Shown here: one piece after another, positions 1 through 5,496 of the stretch
Layout: every line of letters starts with the position of its first letter
Position numbering within the stretch: the stretch's first letter is position 1
Assembly (NCBI GenBank): GCA_018260755.1
Contig: JAGTWP010000043.1
Span: 3,570-11,942, forward strand
Reading direction: 5' to 3'
Length of the DNA stretch: 8,373 bases
From: Candidatus Altarchaeum sp.
GTDB taxonomy: Archaea > Altiarchaeota > Altiarchaeia > Altiarchaeales > Altiarchaeaceae
Position numbers and translations under genes: made by a program
Notes under the pieces: generated by a model
Database searches by the model: none
What the model saw: only the letters and a program-made list of their open reading frames with translations
Told to the model about the DNA's origin: nothing

Positions 1-60
1 AACTGCTAAATTAACTGCTAAATTAACTGCTAAATTAACTGCTAAATTAACTGCTAAATT
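1..60. repeat. Five perfect tandem copies of a 12-bp unit
   Basis: The unit aactgctaaatt is repeated five times without a mismatch, and the array runs off the left edge of the window, so its full length is unknown. Because 12 is a multiple of 3, the array is open in one + frame, reading Thr-Ala-Lys-Leu five times and then seven more residues to a TAA at 83-85. It could therefore be the 3' end of an upstream gene that stops 8 nt before the DUF460 start. It is also open in one minus frame (Asn-Leu-Ala-Val). Equally it may be a non-coding minisatellite like the shorter duplications elsewhere in this window. There are no spacers, so it is not CRISPR. Confidence 0.95.
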
Positions 61-63
61 AAA

Positions 64-71
64 TTTTAAAA
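64..71 (+). promoter_or_regulatory. Probable TATA box of the DUF460 gene
   Basis: ttttaaaa is centred about 26 nt before the ATG at 94. This is the spacing expected for an archaeal TATA box serving a leaderless transcript. The surrounding DNA is so A/T-rich that the exact box is uncertain. Confidence 0.4.
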
Positions 72-93
72 TTTTAGTCAAATAAATTTCATA

Positions 94-1158
94 ATGTATC
101 TTATCGTTGGCTTTGACCCCGGAACAAGTGTCGGAATCGGAATAATAAATTTTAACTGCGAGGTTATTGATTTATTCAGTGCCAAGAATATGGGAATAAA
201 CGAAGTAGTTGCACACATTATAAAATTCGGCACGAGCGTTTTAGTTGCTTCCGATGTTGACCACATTCCTAATTCCCTTTATAAAGTTGCCACCGCGCTG
301 GATGCAAAAATTTTTATTCCTGAGAAATCTATAAGCGTTTCCGAGAAGGTATTTCTGACGAGAAATGTAAAATATCATGATGCGCATCAGCGCGATTCAT
401 TATCTGCTGCTTTGTATGCATATAAAAGATATAAAAATTTATTTGAAAAGATAAAAAATTTAGGTTACGGAGATGATGTCCGGGCATTAGTAATCAAAGG
501 AAAGTCAATAGCAGAGGCAATCGCCGAAACATCCGCCGAACCCATTGAAGCAGCAAAATTTTTACAGGAGCCGGAGGTTTCTGAAACATCTTTTGAAATA
601 AGCAAAGAAAAATTTAACGACATAAAAGAGCACTTGCGAATATTGGAAAAAGCAAATAAAATTTTAAAAGCCGAAATTAAGACAAAAGATGCGGAAATAG
701 AAAATTTAAATTATGCAGTCAAATCACTTGAAAGAGATATAAAATTTAAGTCCGAAAAGGCGATTATAGAAAAAGAAAAATTTGAAAAAAGAGCGATGGA
801 AATTTCGCTTAAAGGTATTATAGAGCAGATAAAAAATGCAGAAGGAGTAATTAAAGAACTTGAAAATTTTTATGAAAGGGTGGGTAAAGAAGAAATTGAG
901 CTGGTTGGAAATTATCCTGAAATTTTTAACGGACTTACTTATATTGATAAAAATATAGTTGTTGAGCCTGCGGACTTAAACAAAATAGAAATTGCATGGA
1001 CAGAGAAAAAAATAAGTAACTGCAAAACAGTCTCACCGAAAAAGCTGAAAAAATTTTCAAATATTTATTATATTGAAAATAAGGATTTGAATGAAATAAG
1101 AATAAGTGGTAATGTTGAAAGTATTGTTGAAGAATACAGGAAGGAAAGAAGAAGATAA
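94..1158 (+). CDS. DUF460 family protein: RNase H/RuvC-like domain plus coiled coil
   Basis: This is a 354-residue protein of unknown cellular role in the archaeal DUF460 family. Residues 1-125 form an RNase H-like (RuvC/YqgF-type) domain. The first strand reads IVGFDPGTSVGIGI with Asp8, a second acidic cluster is at Asp54/Asp56, and a helix carries HDAHQRD (95-101) with Asp101; together these look like the acidic site of the fold. Residues 127-145 match the family segment that follows the domain (DDVRALVIKGKSIAEAI). Residues about 168-260 are a charged, heptad-like coiled coil. Residues 260-354 form a C-terminal domain I do not recognise. From memory, many DUF460 proteins are about 600 residues or longer, so this one is compact. 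No frameshift is visible. A nuclease or nucleic-acid-binding role is inference from the fold. The ATG at 94 has no Shine-Dalgarno but has an A/T box 26 nt upstream. Confidence 0.85.
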   Translation: MYLIVGFDPGTSVGIGIINFNCEVIDLFSAKNMGINEVVAHIIKFGTSVLVASDVDHIPNSLYKVATALDAKIFIPEKSISVSEKVFLTRNVKYHDAHQRDSLSAALYAYKRYKNLFEKIKNLGYGDDVRALVIKGKSIAEAIAETSAEPIEAAKFLQEPEVSETSFEISKEKFNDIKEHLRILEKANKILKAEIKTKDAEIENLNYAVKSLERDIKFKSEKAIIEKEKFEKRAMEISLKGIIEQIKNAEGVIKELENFYERVGKEEIELVGNYPEIFNGLTYIDKNIVVEPADLNKIEIAWTEKKISNCKTVSPKKLKKFSNIYYIENKDLNEIRISGNVESIVEEYRKERRR

Positions 1159-1170
1159 TAAGATAAGTCA

Positions 1171-1178
1171 TATTTAAA
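1171..1178 (+). promoter_or_regulatory. Probable TATA box of trm1
   Basis: tatttaaa lies in the 48-nt gap after the DUF460 gene. Its centre is 26 nt before the TTG at 1201 and 32 nt before the ATG at 1207. It therefore allows either a leaderless start at the TTG or a leader of about 6 nt before the ATG. Confidence 0.45.
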
Positions 1179-1206
1179 ACAAAATACCAAAAACTAATTT
1201 TTGAGC

Positions 1207-2301
1207 ATGGCGAATATAAAGATAAAAGAGGGCGATATAGAAATTTCAATTCCCGAAAACGAAAAACTTTCAGGAAAAATCCCTTTCTTTAATCCCATAA
1301 TGAAATTTAACAGAGACTTCACAATAGGCATCGCAAAAATTTTTAATGTCCGGCGATTTCTTGACGGATTATCTGCCTGCGGGGCACTTTCAATACGAAT
1401 GAAAAAAGAAATAGAAGATATTGAAGTCAATGCCAATGAAATAAACAGAGAAACAATAAAATTTTTACAGCAAAATAAGGAAGATAATAATGTTGCTCTT
1501 GTTATTCACAACAAGGACTTAAATTTATTGCTGAACGAAGATGGAAATTTTGACTTTATTGATATTGACCCTTTTGGTTCTCCAGTTCCTTTTTTATCTA
1601 ATGTGTTGTCGAATGCCAGACATAACGCAATAATAGGCATAACTGCAACTGATCTGGGAACATTGTGCGGGAGATTTAAGGATGCATCCGTCAGAAGATA
1701 CGGAACATTTTCAGCGGAAACCGACTTTGATAAGGAATTCGGACTGAGAAATTTAATTGGTTATGTTGCAAGAGAGGCGGCAAAATATGAGGTAGGGATA
1801 GAAATTTTATTTTCATATTACTTTATGCACTACTTTAAGGTTTATTTCAGAGTAAAAAGGTCAAGAAGTCGTGCAGATGAAACACTGAAAAATTTAAATT
1901 TTCTTTTATACTGTGACATAAGTATGAGCAGAAGGTATTTTGACATTGATGGAGTAGATGTAAACAAAAATTTTTGTGAGTGCGGAAATAAATTTAAAAT
2001 TTTAGGACCAATATGGAAAGGTAAATTTGCCGCTCAGAATGTTTGTGATTTATTAAGTAAAGAAGTCAAAGAAAAAACAGAGCAAAAAATTTTGACACTT
2101 GTTAAAGAAGAACAGAATATACTTGTTCCTTATTACAACATACATAAATTTTGCAAAATTGCGCATATCCAAATCAAAGGAACAGAGGAGATTATAAAAA
2201 TTGCAGATGAAAGCGGATTAAGAGCAACAAAGACCCATTTTGATGGAAAAGGATTAAGATTTAGCGGAAATGTGAAGGAATTGACAGAGATTTTGAAGTA
2301 A
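1207..2301 (+). CDS. trm1: tRNA (guanine26-N2)-dimethyltransferase Trm1
   Basis: Trm1 uses S-adenosylmethionine to make N2,N2-dimethylguanosine at position 26 of tRNA. From the ATG the protein has 364 residues, close to the usual archaeal length. Family hallmarks appear in order: EGDIEISIPE near the N-terminus, FFNPIMKFNRD (27-37), the SAM-binding LDGLSACGALSIRM (52-65), the catalytic DIDPFGSP (119-126) and TATDLGTLCGR (146-156). A CECG pair with a GPIWKGKF motif lies in the C-terminal half, matching the family's Cys-rich/GPlW region. I chose the ATG over the in-frame TTG at 1201 because homologues begin just before the EG..I.IP segment; the TTG would add only Met-Ser and fits the TATA spacing slightly better. 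The gene follows the DUF460 gene by 48 nt on the same strand but appears to have its own promoter. Confidence 0.96.
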   Translation: MANIKIKEGDIEISIPENEKLSGKIPFFNPIMKFNRDFTIGIAKIFNVRRFLDGLSACGALSIRMKKEIEDIEVNANEINRETIKFLQQNKEDNNVALVIHNKDLNLLLNEDGNFDFIDIDPFGSPVPFLSNVLSNARHNAIIGITATDLGTLCGRFKDASVRRYGTFSAETDFDKEFGLRNLIGYVAREAAKYEVGIEILFSYYFMHYFKVYFRVKRSRSRADETLKNLNFLLYCDISMSRRYFDIDGVDVNKNFCECGNKFKILGPIWKGKFAAQNVCDLLSKEVKEKTEQKILTLVKEEQNILVPYYNIHKFCKIAHIQIKGTEEIIKIADESGLRATKTHFDGKGLRFSGNVKELTEILK

Positions 2302-2305
2302 TATT

Positions 2306-2335
2306 TTGCCTATTAAAAATTTGCCTATTAAAAAT
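2306..2335. repeat. Exact 15-bp tandem duplication after trm1
   Basis: ttgcctattaaaaat occurs twice back to back, starting 5 nt after the trm1 stop codon. It is followed by a run of five T (2335-2339). It looks like a slippage duplication; each copy ends in an A-run followed by T, and I see no inverted symmetry beyond simple A/T content. Confidence 0.9.
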
Positions 2336-2339
2336 TTTT
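2335..2339 (+). terminator. Possible T-run terminator of trm1
   Basis: TTTTT lies 34-38 nt after the trm1 stop. Archaeal RNA polymerases terminate at T-runs on the non-template strand without needing a hairpin. In DNA this A/T-rich the assignment is weak. Confidence 0.3.
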
Positions 2340-2372
2340 CAAAATACAAATTTGTTTATCCGTTCATAATTG

Positions 2373-2380
2373 TTTTTAAT
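2373..2380 (+). promoter_or_regulatory. Probable TATA box of the GT2 gene
   Basis: tttttaat is centred about 27 nt before the ATG at 2404, consistent with a leaderless transcript. No Shine-Dalgarno lies between it and the start. Confidence 0.4.
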
Positions 2381-2403
2381 ATTACCAAGTATAAAGTATA
2401 AAT

Positions 2404-3126
2404 ATGGATAAAAAAATTTCAATTATAATTCCAGCATACAACGAAGAAAAATATATCGGAACAACTTTGTCAAAACTCAAAGAAATAAAGGAAAAGGAGT
2501 ATAAAAATTTAGAGGTAATTGTAGCTGAAAACGGAAGCACTGACAGGACTTATGAAATAGCAAAGCAATATGCCGATGCAGATAGAAATTTTAAGGTGTT
2601 TCATTTAGGCAAAGCAAGTGCTGCGATAGCGACAAATTTCGGAGCAAAAAATGCAACAGGAGAAATTTTAATTTTGATGGATGCCGATACTTTTCCCTTG
2701 GACAGAGCAATAAGTGAAATTGCTGAGAAATTTGAAGATAATAATATTGTTAGCGTCTGCACTTATATTAAAACAAATTCATCACCTGTTAATAATCTGC
2801 TATTTTCTTTATCGTCTGAACTTGCATACCTTTCCTCAAAAATTGGTGTGCCTTTATTTTATACTATATGTGTTGCTTATCGCAAGGACATATTTGAGCA
2901 ATTAAACGGTCTTAAAGAAAATTTTGTTACTGCTTATGACCTTGATTTGAGTAAAAGGGCATCAAAATTCGGAAAATGTGTTTTTGCAAGAAAAGCGAAT
3001 GTATTTACATCACCGAGAAGGGTTGAAAAGGGCGGAACTGCAAACATCATTATGTATCATCTGAAAAATTTTATTAAATTTTCCATTTACAAAAAACCAT
3101 CGGATGACTATGAACCATACAGGTAA
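2404..3126 (+). CDS. Family 2 glycosyltransferase, soluble, single GT-A domain
   Basis: This 240-residue protein transfers a sugar from a nucleotide or lipid-phosphate donor; donor and acceptor cannot be read from the sequence. The GT-A fold is clear: the first strand and loop IIIPAYNEE (7-15), the nucleotide-binding strand VIVAENGSTDRT (38-49, with NGSTD where DDGSTD is commoner), the metal-binding DAD (93-95), and YDLDLSKR (178-185), which matches the family's catalytic-acid segment. FTSPRR (201-206) comes next. There is no predicted membrane helix, so it should be cytoplasmic or peripheral. It ends shortly after the catalytic domain and lacks the C-terminal membrane segments of dolichol-phosphate sugar synthases. 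A role in archaellum or S-layer N-glycan or lipid glycosylation is inference. It converges on a GT4 gene, leaving 68 nt between the stops. Confidence 0.9.
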   Translation: MDKKISIIIPAYNEEKYIGTTLSKLKEIKEKEYKNLEVIVAENGSTDRTYEIAKQYADADRNFKVFHLGKASAAIATNFGAKNATGEILILMDADTFPLDRAISEIAEKFEDNNIVSVCTYIKTNSSPVNNLLFSLSSELAYLSSKIGVPLFYTICVAYRKDIFEQLNGLKENFVTAYDLDLSKRASKFGKCVFARKANVFTSPRRVEKGGTANIIMYHLKNFIKFSIYKKPSDDYEPYR

Positions 3127-3148
3127 TACCTATAAGTAATACCTACAA
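3123..3148. repeat. 13-bp tandem duplication overlapping the GT2 stop codon
   Basis: gtaatacctataa (3123-3135) is followed directly by gtaatacctacaa (3136-3148), with one mismatch. The first copy contains the GT2 stop codon TAA (3124-3126), so the duplication began exactly at the end of the gene and left the protein unchanged. Confidence 0.88.
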
Positions 3149-3151
3149 ATA

Positions 3152-3179
3152 ATAACTAATATGATATTTCATAAGTTAT
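3152..3179. terminator. Hairpin between two convergent genes
   Basis: ataact (3152-3157) pairs with agttat (3174-3179), and tatga (3160-3164) pairs with tcata (3169-3173). This gives 11 base pairs with an AA bulge and a TATT loop. It lies between the stop codons of the converging glycosyltransferase genes, 26 nt after one and 16 nt before the other. It may act in both directions as a 3' end or RNA-stabilising element. Archaeal termination does not depend on hairpins, so the function is inference. Confidence 0.4.
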
Positions 3180-3194
3180 GTTTCAAGGTTTTCA

Positions 3195-4247
3195 CTATTT
3201 CTTATTTCTGTTTTTAAGTAACCTATTATATATTTTTTTATACTTTTTCCCTGTGTTTTTTAAATTATGTCCCTGGGATATTAATTTTTTATAAGCGTTT
3301 TCAGCCAATTTTTTTCCAAGCCGGTGATTATTTAACAATATCCTTGTTTTTGCAATAAATTCTTCATCATTTTTCGCCTTCAAACAATCAATTCCATCAT
3401 CAAGCCAGTCAAATACCGTAATGTCTCTTATGATTACTGGTTTTTTTGATGCTATGGCTTCAAGTAATGCAATTCCCTGATTTTCTTCTTTCGTGGGAAA
3501 AAGAAATATATCTCCTGATGCATAAACCGCCTGTATATCTTCTACATAATCTGTAAATATCGCATCTTTTTGATTTATATATGTCTTTAAAGTTGTTGCA
3601 GGTGTCAAAAAAGAAATGATTTTTCCAAACCAGACAAAAGAAACCTTATTTTTGGCTTTTGATTTTGATGTATTCTTTAATGCTTTGGCAACTTCTATAA
3701 ATGTAGAAACTCCTTTTCTTTCAAATACCCCCGCACAACAAAAAACAACCTTTCCTTCCAACTTAAATTTTTTTCTGTAAATATCCCTCTTTGCACGCAA
3801 AAGAGTATCTTTAAATTTCTCAATATCAACACCGTTACTTATAACTTCTATTGGCTTCGTGATATTGTACTGCTCAATAAGCAATTTTTTTGTGTATTCG
3901 CTCGGACAAACAAGCATATCAGCGAGACCATAAAAATATTTTAAGTAGTCCTTAACAACCGGCGAGAGAGCATTACTAAAAATAAAACTGTTTTTAAAGT
4001 CCTCTGCACTGCTATGTGTGTGTATTATAACCGGCTTATTTTTTGCTTTTGCTTCATATATTGCATAAAGCGAAAAGGGATCTACCGTATTTATTTGAAG
4101 AATGTCAAAATTAGTATTAGTATTTTCTGCAACTTCAATTTTATTCATTTTCAGTGTAATCATTTGCTGGGTTATAGCAGAACTAATTCCATTTCCGTTC
4201 ATTACACTTTTTATAGGGTTATATACGCATATCTTCATTTCGGCCAT
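3195..4247 (-). CDS. Family 4 glycosyltransferase, GT-B fold (lipid glucosyltransferase-like)
   Basis: This is a 350-residue retaining glycosyltransferase with two Rossmann-like domains. The N-terminal domain has the glycine-containing loop NGNGISSAITQQ (17-28) and the segment HTHSSAEDFKNSFIFSN (76-92). SEYTKKLL (116-123) follows, then SNGVDIEKF (137-145) at the domain junction. The C-terminal donor-binding domain has AGVFERKGVSTFI (172-184) and the EX7E motif, Glu255 and Glu263 in EENQGIALLE. The HTHSSAEDF and PSEYTK segments resemble diacylglycerol glucosyltransferases of Gram-positive bacteria and their archaeal relatives, so glycosylation of a membrane lipid is a reasonable but unproven role. 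The lysine-rich C-terminus (LLKNRNKK) could help bind a membrane. The start at 4247 fits a TATA box 24 nt upstream; Met4 (4238) is the alternative and would give the commoner MKICVYN start. Confidence 0.9.
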   Translation of the reverse strand: MAEMKICVYNPIKSVMNGNGISSAITQQMITLKMNKIEVAENTNTNFDILQINTVDPFSLYAIYEAKAKNKPVIIHTHSSAEDFKNSFIFSNALSPVVKDYLKYFYGLADMLVCPSEYTKKLLIEQYNITKPIEVISNGVDIEKFKDTLLRAKRDIYRKKFKLEGKVVFCCAGVFERKGVSTFIEVAKALKNTSKSKAKNKVSFVWFGKIISFLTPATTLKTYINQKDAIFTDYVEDIQAVYASGDIFLFPTKEENQGIALLEAIASKKPVIIRDITVFDWLDDGIDCLKAKNDEEFIAKTRILLNNHRLGKKLAENAYKKLISQGHNLKNTGKKYKKIYNRLLKNRNKK

Positions 4248-4267
4248 AAAGTATTTAAATGAATGTG

Positions 4268-4275
4268 TTATATTA
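4268..4275 (-). promoter_or_regulatory. Probable TATA box of the GT4 gene
   Basis: Read on the minus strand this is taatataa, centred about 24 nt before the start at 4247. It lies beside the 14-bp tandem repeats, which would sit just upstream of the promoter box. Confidence 0.4.
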
Positions 4276-4277
4276 GG

Positions 4278-4310
4278 TTATAATAAAGGTGTTATAATAA
4301 AGGTGTTATA
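4278..4310. repeat. 14-bp tandem repeat in a divergent promoter region
   Basis: ttataataaaggtg occurs at 4278-4291 and 4292-4305, followed by the first five bases of a third copy. A degenerate copy precedes it (gtgttatattagg). The block lies in the 128-bp region between the divergently transcribed GT4 and GHMP-like genes, immediately upstream of the GT4 promoter box. It could be a set of regulator sites or only a slippage product. Confidence 0.9.
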
Positions 4311-4344
4311 CTAAATATTATGATTAAAACAAAATTTATGTTAC

Positions 4345-4356
4345 GAAACTTATTTA
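4345..4356 (+). promoter_or_regulatory. BRE/TATA element of the GHMP-like gene
   Basis: gaaacttattta contains a purine-rich BRE-like half (gaaa) followed by cttattta. The TATA part is centred about 23 nt before the ATG at 4376, consistent with a leaderless transcript. Confidence 0.45.
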
Positions 4357-4375
4357 GACGACTATAAAATATAGA

Positions 4376-5398
4376 ATGAAATATAGAAATAATCCAAGCA
4401 ATATAAATACTGACAAACAGGAAATTTCTGCAATTTGTTTTTCATCGCTTCCGTTAGTAAATTTTGGTGATGAAAGAGCGGCATTCTTTGGCATATCTTT
4501 AAAAACAACCGCGAAAGCAACAATCAGTGAAAAAAGTAATGAAAATAGTGAAAGCAGGATTGAAATAAACGGGTGTGACGAATTAAAAAATGAATTAGAA
4601 ACACTCATCAATAAAGTTTTTAAAAAATTTGAATTTCCTTACGGAATAAACATCCAAATTTTTCCTGAAAACAAAAATGATAAATTTTCAATATTTTCCG
4701 CTGTTGGTATTGCAGCTTACGGTATAGTAGCAACAAAATATGGTATAATTTATGATGAAATAATGGAAAAAAAAATAAGGAGCGACAAGACAACAAAAAG
4801 AAAACTCATAAAAATTCACAAAAAAATATATACCTACAATGAAATTTTTGATGATGTCATTTCTTTGATAAATTCAGATATAAATTATATTAATTATATT
4901 CAGGCATATTCTTCTTATTTTGGTGGAATTGCTGTTGGAAAAATGAATGAAACAAATAATAACTCCAAACATAACTCCAAATGTGAAATTTTGCGATATG
5001 GAGAAAATGAAAATTTGGATGTTGTGTTAATTCCGAAAGGCAAAGAAAATGCAGACGAAAACAGAAAAGAAAATGATGAAAAAAATAAAGACACAAATAT
5101 AAATGGTGCCGATGATATTTTATGGGATGAAATTTTAAAAGGAAATTTTTACACGGCAGCAAATTTAGGATGCATATTGGAATTATTCAAAGATGACTGC
5201 AAATTTTATGAAATTATCGGATATTTAATGAAGGATGCATTATATTGCGGAATGACCGACAATTATATTTTAGGTGTATTCAGAAAAGGTACTAACAAAA
5301 ATTTAGGCAGCATATCAAAGGAATTAAAAAATTTAAGAAAATTTAATGAAAATTTAATTATGACAACCGCAAATAATTCTCCTGCGGGGATTTATTAA
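4376..5398 (+). CDS. Archaeal shikimate kinase homologue (GHMP fold), catalytic motifs not recognisable
   Basis: This 340-residue protein resembles archaeal GHMP-type shikimate kinase, which normally has about 280 residues. Shared landmarks are AAFFGISLKTTAKATI near the N-terminus (35-50), AYSSYFGGIAV (177-187), NENLDVVLIP (211-220), LKGNFYTAANLGCIL (254-268) and a C-terminal NNSPAGIY, against a family ending of the N(N)xGAS type. The catalytic parts are gone. Where the family has the GLxSSSA phosphate loop, this protein reads KFSIFSAVG (103-111). The DDA of the catalytic loop before SYxGG is IQA (175-177). The GTGPS motif near the C-terminus is missing before YILGVF (297-302). Extra length comes from an N-terminal extension and Lys/Asn-rich insertions at about 130-150, 190-203 and 222-245. 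The frame is intact. It may be a pseudoenzyme, a repurposed GHMP protein or a gene in early decay. The comparison is from memory of the family, not an alignment run. Confidence 0.65.
   Translation: MKYRNNPSNINTDKQEISAICFSSLPLVNFGDERAAFFGISLKTTAKATISEKSNENSESRIEINGCDELKNELETLINKVFKKFEFPYGINIQIFPENKNDKFSIFSAVGIAAYGIVATKYGIIYDEIMEKKIRSDKTTKRKLIKIHKKIYTYNEIFDDVISLINSDINYINYIQAYSSYFGGIAVGKMNETNNNSKHNSKCEILRYGENENLDVVLIPKGKENADENRKENDEKNKDTNINGADDILWDEILKGNFYTAANLGCILELFKDDCKFYEIIGYLMKDALYCGMTDNYILGVFRKGTNKNLGSISKELKNLRKFNENLIMTTANNSPAGIY
4959..4982 (+). repeat. 12-bp in-frame tandem duplication inside the GHMP-like gene
   Basis: ataactccaaac is followed directly by ataactccaaat, 11 of 12 bases identical. 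In the protein this gives the repeated residues NSKH-NSKC (196-203), within an Asn/Lys-rich insertion just after the SYFGG segment. The length is a multiple of three, so the frame is preserved. Confidence 0.85.
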
Positions 5399-5427
5399 GG
5401 TTAAATTTAATGCCCTAAATTTCTAAA

Positions 5428-5432
5428 TTTTT
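5428..5432 (+). terminator. Possible T-run terminator of the GHMP-like gene
   Basis: TTTTT lies 30-34 nt after the stop codon and directly follows a small 8-bp direct repeat (ctaaattt at 5415-5422 and 5423-5430). It is a weak call in A/T-rich DNA. Confidence 0.3.
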
Positions 5433-5468
5433 ATTCATAGTTGTAATTAATAGTTTAAATATAATCAA

Positions 5469-5477
5469 CTTTTATAC
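5469..5477 (+). promoter_or_regulatory. Probable TATA box of psmB
   Basis: cttttatac is centred about 24 nt before the ATG at 5497. A second candidate, gtttaaata (5453-5461), would give a leader of about 13 nt. No Shine-Dalgarno is visible. Confidence 0.4.
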
Positions 5478-5496
5478 TTTTATTATTAAAATCTAA

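Noticed and set aside
1-60. CRISPR array
   Set aside because: The 12-bp units are directly adjacent with no spacers, and no cas gene is present.
935-1249. Minus-strand frame of 104 codons across the DUF460 end and trm1 start
   Set aside because: Antisense to two well-supported genes, Phe/Tyr/Leu-rich composition typical of a shadow frame, and no promoter or family motif.
4014-4314. Two + strand frames (82 and 70 codons) antisense to the GT4 start
   Set aside because: They overlap a clear glycosyltransferase coding region and resemble translated A/T-rich antisense DNA; no motif was recognised.
4890-5162. Minus-strand frame of 90 codons inside the GHMP-like gene
   Set aside because: His/Phe/Leu-rich shadow of an Asn/Lys/Glu-rich gene; no promoter or conserved pattern.
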